Origin: Gemmatimonadetes bacterium bin94 | Lineage (GTDB): Bacteria; Gemmatimonadota; Gemmatimonadetes; Longimicrobiales; Gaopeijiaceae | Direction: 5' to 3' | Assembly: GCA_002238865.1 (NCBI GenBank) | Contig: MPNE01000002.1 | Location: forward strand, 1-64,000 | DNA length: 64,000 nucleotides | Shown here: piece by piece, positions 62,477 through 64,000 of the stretch | How the letters are laid out: every line of letters begins with the position of its first letter | Numbering within the stretch: the first letter of the stretch is position 1 | Notes under the pieces: generated by a model | What the model was told of the DNA's origin: nothing | Databases searched by the model: none | Seen by the model: only the letters and a program-made list of their open reading frames with translations | Made by a program: the position numbers and the translations under genes

Positions 62477-62905
62477 GGCTTCTCCGTCGAAGAGGCCGGG
62501 CGCGTGGCCCGGATATCACCCGATTGCGCCTGCGGGATGACCGCGGTGGCCTCGACCTCCACCACCGCGCGCGGATCGACGAGCTCGGTCACGGCCACCA
62601 GCGCCATGGCCGGAAAGTGCTTTCCGAAGACCGCCCTGTACCCGGCCCCGATCCCCGCCAGCGACCCGCGATAGGCTTCCATGTCGGTCACATAGATGGT
62701 GAGACGCCCCACATCGGCGACCACTCCCCCCGCCTCCTCCACCACCCGCACCACGTTGGCGAGCGCGGCCCGGAACTGCCCCTCCATCCCGGTCACGGCC
62801 ACCCCCCCGTCACCCTCCACCCCGCCCCCCCCCCCCCGCGAGCATCCCGTTGTTCCAGCCGCGCGGACTGCCCAGCGCCACCGGGTTCACGACCTCGAAG
62901 GTCAT
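62473..62905 (-). pseudogene. Rid-family (RidA/YjgF) gene, out of frame at a 13-base G/C run
   Basis: The start at 62905 overlaps the SDR stop (ATGA) and encodes 'MTFEVVNPVALGSPRGWNNG' before a run of 13 C on the plus strand (62825-62837) ends the frame. The rest, 'VAVTGMEGQFRAALANVVRV' to 'VVEVEATAVIPQ', is in the other frame and is clearly Rid-like. Removing one base restores a single 143-residue protein. The glycine-rich joint is shorter than in homologues, where a beta strand is expected. Rid proteins hydrolyse enamines and imines, which would suit the amino-cyclohexenone product of the monooxygenase. It could be phase-variable, truly broken, or a sequence error. Confidence 0.72.
62825..62837. 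repeat. 13-base poly-C tract inside the Rid-family gene
   Basis: An uninterrupted run of 13 C (G on the coding strand) lies at the exact point where the Rid frame breaks. Runs this long are prone to slippage during replication and to miscounting during sequencing. Confidence 0.9.
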
Positions 62906-63684
62906 CGCGCGGACCCCCGCCGCCCACCCCGGATCACGAGCTCGCTTCCCTGCATCGGCGCCGCCGCGTCCGGCAGGAAAGCCATTACGGCGTGCGCCAC
63001 CTCGTCGGCCGCGATCAGGCGGCCCCCGGGCTGCATCTCCTCGAGGCCGGCGCGGATCGTCTCCGCTTCCCGGCCCGTCGTCGCCGCGATCCGCTCGATG
63101 TTCTCGTCCGTCATGGGCGTATCCACGTAGCTGGGGCACACGGCGTTGACGGTCACGCCCGTCCCGCCCAGCTCGTCGGCCAGGCAGCGCGTCATGCCGA
63201 TCAGGGCGTGCTTCGACGCCGCGTATGCGGTGATGTAGCGGGCGCCTTCAAGGCTCGCAATCGACGCCACGTTCACGATCCGCCCCCACCCGCGCTCCAT
63301 CATCCCGGGCAGGAACGCCTGGGTCACCAGAAGAGGCCCGGTGGCGTTCACGCGGTGGACCGACTCCCACTGCTCCAGGGTCACCCGCTGAAACGGCGCC
63401 GACACCGCGACGCCGGCGTTGTTCACCAGGATGTCCACCTTGCCGAGGTGCTCACGCGCCCGCTCGGCCAGCGCGGCGATCGATGCGGGGTCGGTCACGT
63501 CGCAGACGACCGCATGCGCGGCGGCGCCCCGTTCGCGCAGCCCCCCGGCCACCGCCTCGATCTCCCCGGCGGTGCGCGCCGTCACGACCACCGCCGCCCC
63601 CTCCGCGGCCATCGCGCTCGCCACCGCCGCCCCGATCCCCCTTCCACCACCCGTCACGACGGCACCCCTTCCGGCGAGCGTCAT
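62902..63684 (-). CDS. Short-chain dehydrogenase/reductase
   Basis: 260 residues from the ATG at 63684. NAD(P) motif 'VVTGGGRGIGAAVASAMAAE' near 9-28, 'NNAGVAVSAPF', and the catalytic Ser ('NVASIAS') and Tyr-x-x-x-Lys ('YAASK'). It is a classical SDR, probably oxidising or reducing a hydroxyacyl-CoA or alicyclic ketone in the anthranilate pathway. It overlaps the creatininase-family gene before it and the Rid gene after it by four bases each, so the operon is translationally coupled throughout. Confidence 0.9.
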   Translation of the reverse strand: MTLAGRGAVVTGGGRGIGAAVASAMAAEGAAVVVTARTAGEIEAVAGGLRERGAAAHAVVCDVTDPASIAALAERAREHLGKVDILVNNAGVAVSAPFQRVTLEQWESVHRVNATGPLLVTQAFLPGMMERGWGRIVNVASIASLEGARYITAYAASKHALIGMTRCLADELGGTGVTVNAVCPSYVDTPMTDENIERIAATTGREAETIRAGLEEMQPGGRLIAADEVAHAVMAFLPDAAAPMQGSELVIRGGRRGSAR

Positions 63685-64000
63685 CGGGTTCCCTCCCGCG
63701 CGGCCCCCAACCGCTCCACGACCGCGTCCACCACGATCGCGGCCAGCGCGGCCACCGTGTTCTCTCCCTCTTCCCGGGTAGCGGCGGCCGGGTCCCCGCA
63801 GTAGGCGTCGCTCACTCCCGCGTCCTCGAACGTGGCCGCGCCATCCCGGATCGCACGCGAGAGCGACGCCGGGTTCGCCGCGAGCCCCTGCCGCGCCGCG
63901 TCGCGCACCAGCTCCGGCGCCGCCGCCATCACAACCGAGGTCTCGTACCGCCCCGCGTGACACGCGCCGCTCCTGAATTCGTCGGTGAGGCGCGAGGCCC
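63681..64000 (-). CDS. Creatininase-family amidohydrolase, 3' part only
   Basis: The last 105 residues of a gene whose start lies beyond the right edge. The fragment contains 'CHAGRYETSVVMAAAPELV', the family motif with the metal-binding His and Glu/Thr region, and ends 'AALAAIVVDAVVERLG'. Creatininase relatives hydrolyse C-N bonds of small amides. In this operon it is a candidate N-formylkynurenine formamidase, since no other formamidase is visible, but this is inference from context. Its stop overlaps the SDR start (ATGA). Confidence 0.8.
   Translation of the reverse strand, partial: ASRLTDEFRSGACHAGRYETSVVMAAAPELVRDAARQGLAANPASLSRAIRDGAATFEDAGVSDAYCGDPAAATREEGENTVAALAAIVVDAVVERLGAAREGTR

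Overview
The window is high-GC, densely coded bacterial DNA. Several gene types together suggest an environmental, protein- and amino-acid-degrading heterotroph of the Gemmatimonadota type: twelve secreted six-bladed beta-propeller proteins, M1-aminopeptidase/ABC-permease fusions, small TonB-plug proteins with carboxypeptidase-regulatory domains, an M24 peptidase, and a kynurenine to 2-aminobenzoyl-CoA operon. The phylum is inferred from family content only. There is no rRNA, tRNA or other marker in the window, and no CRISPR array.

Layout. 1-7.7 kb (minus strand): five secreted propeller genes, two of them directly preceded by small cysteine-rich exported peptides, plus a thioredoxin-like fragment and a degenerate HNH protein. 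7.8-16.5 kb: a MerR-like regulator divergent from an ARPP-1-type protein, a frameshifted propeller gene, HinT, a large PIG-L deacetylase, and a DsbA-like/propeller fusion preceded by a third cysteine-rich peptide. 16.7-24.9 kb: a sodium/solute symporter with a GH4 glycosidase, a Phd/PIN toxin-antitoxin pair, two divergent propeller lipoproteins, and a TauD-type dioxygenase overlapping a membrane protein. 24.9-36.4 kb: one ABC ATPase with two tandem ABC-permease/M1-aminopeptidase fusions, a sugar-isomerase-like TIM barrel, and a two-subunit GMC dehydrogenase. 36.4-44.2 kb: a tandem triplet of very similar propeller lipoproteins, a HepT/MntA module, a class-C-type serine hydrolase and an amidase. 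44.4-53.4 kb: a three-module TolB/PHP/YCF48-like secreted protein, a plug-only TonB-like protein, a DinB-HAD-cupin operon, rhomboid, DUF1761 and ketopantoate reductase.

53.5-64 kb is catabolic. An M24 aminopeptidase (frame-broken) and a kynureninase-like enzyme are followed by seven minus-strand genes joined by 4-8 bp overlaps: creatininase-family hydrolase (partial), SDR, Rid-family protein (broken in a 13-C run), enoyl-CoA hydratase, acyl-CoA dehydrogenase, 2-aminobenzoyl-CoA monooxygenase/reductase and tryptophan 2,3-dioxygenase. Together they form an aerobic tryptophan/anthranilate route through CoA thioesters. The anthranilate-CoA ligase is not in the window.

The most promising unexplained system is the repeated pairing of a small exported cysteine-rich peptide with a downstream secreted propeller protein. 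It occurs at three loci, with gaps of 1-27 bp. One of the propellers carries a CxxC thioredoxin-fold domain and another locus has a CPAC thioredoxin-like remnant, so a periplasmic redox or disulfide role is a reasonable hypothesis. Three genes are broken by what look like +1 indels in G/C runs, so sequencing error must be excluded before calling them pseudogenes.
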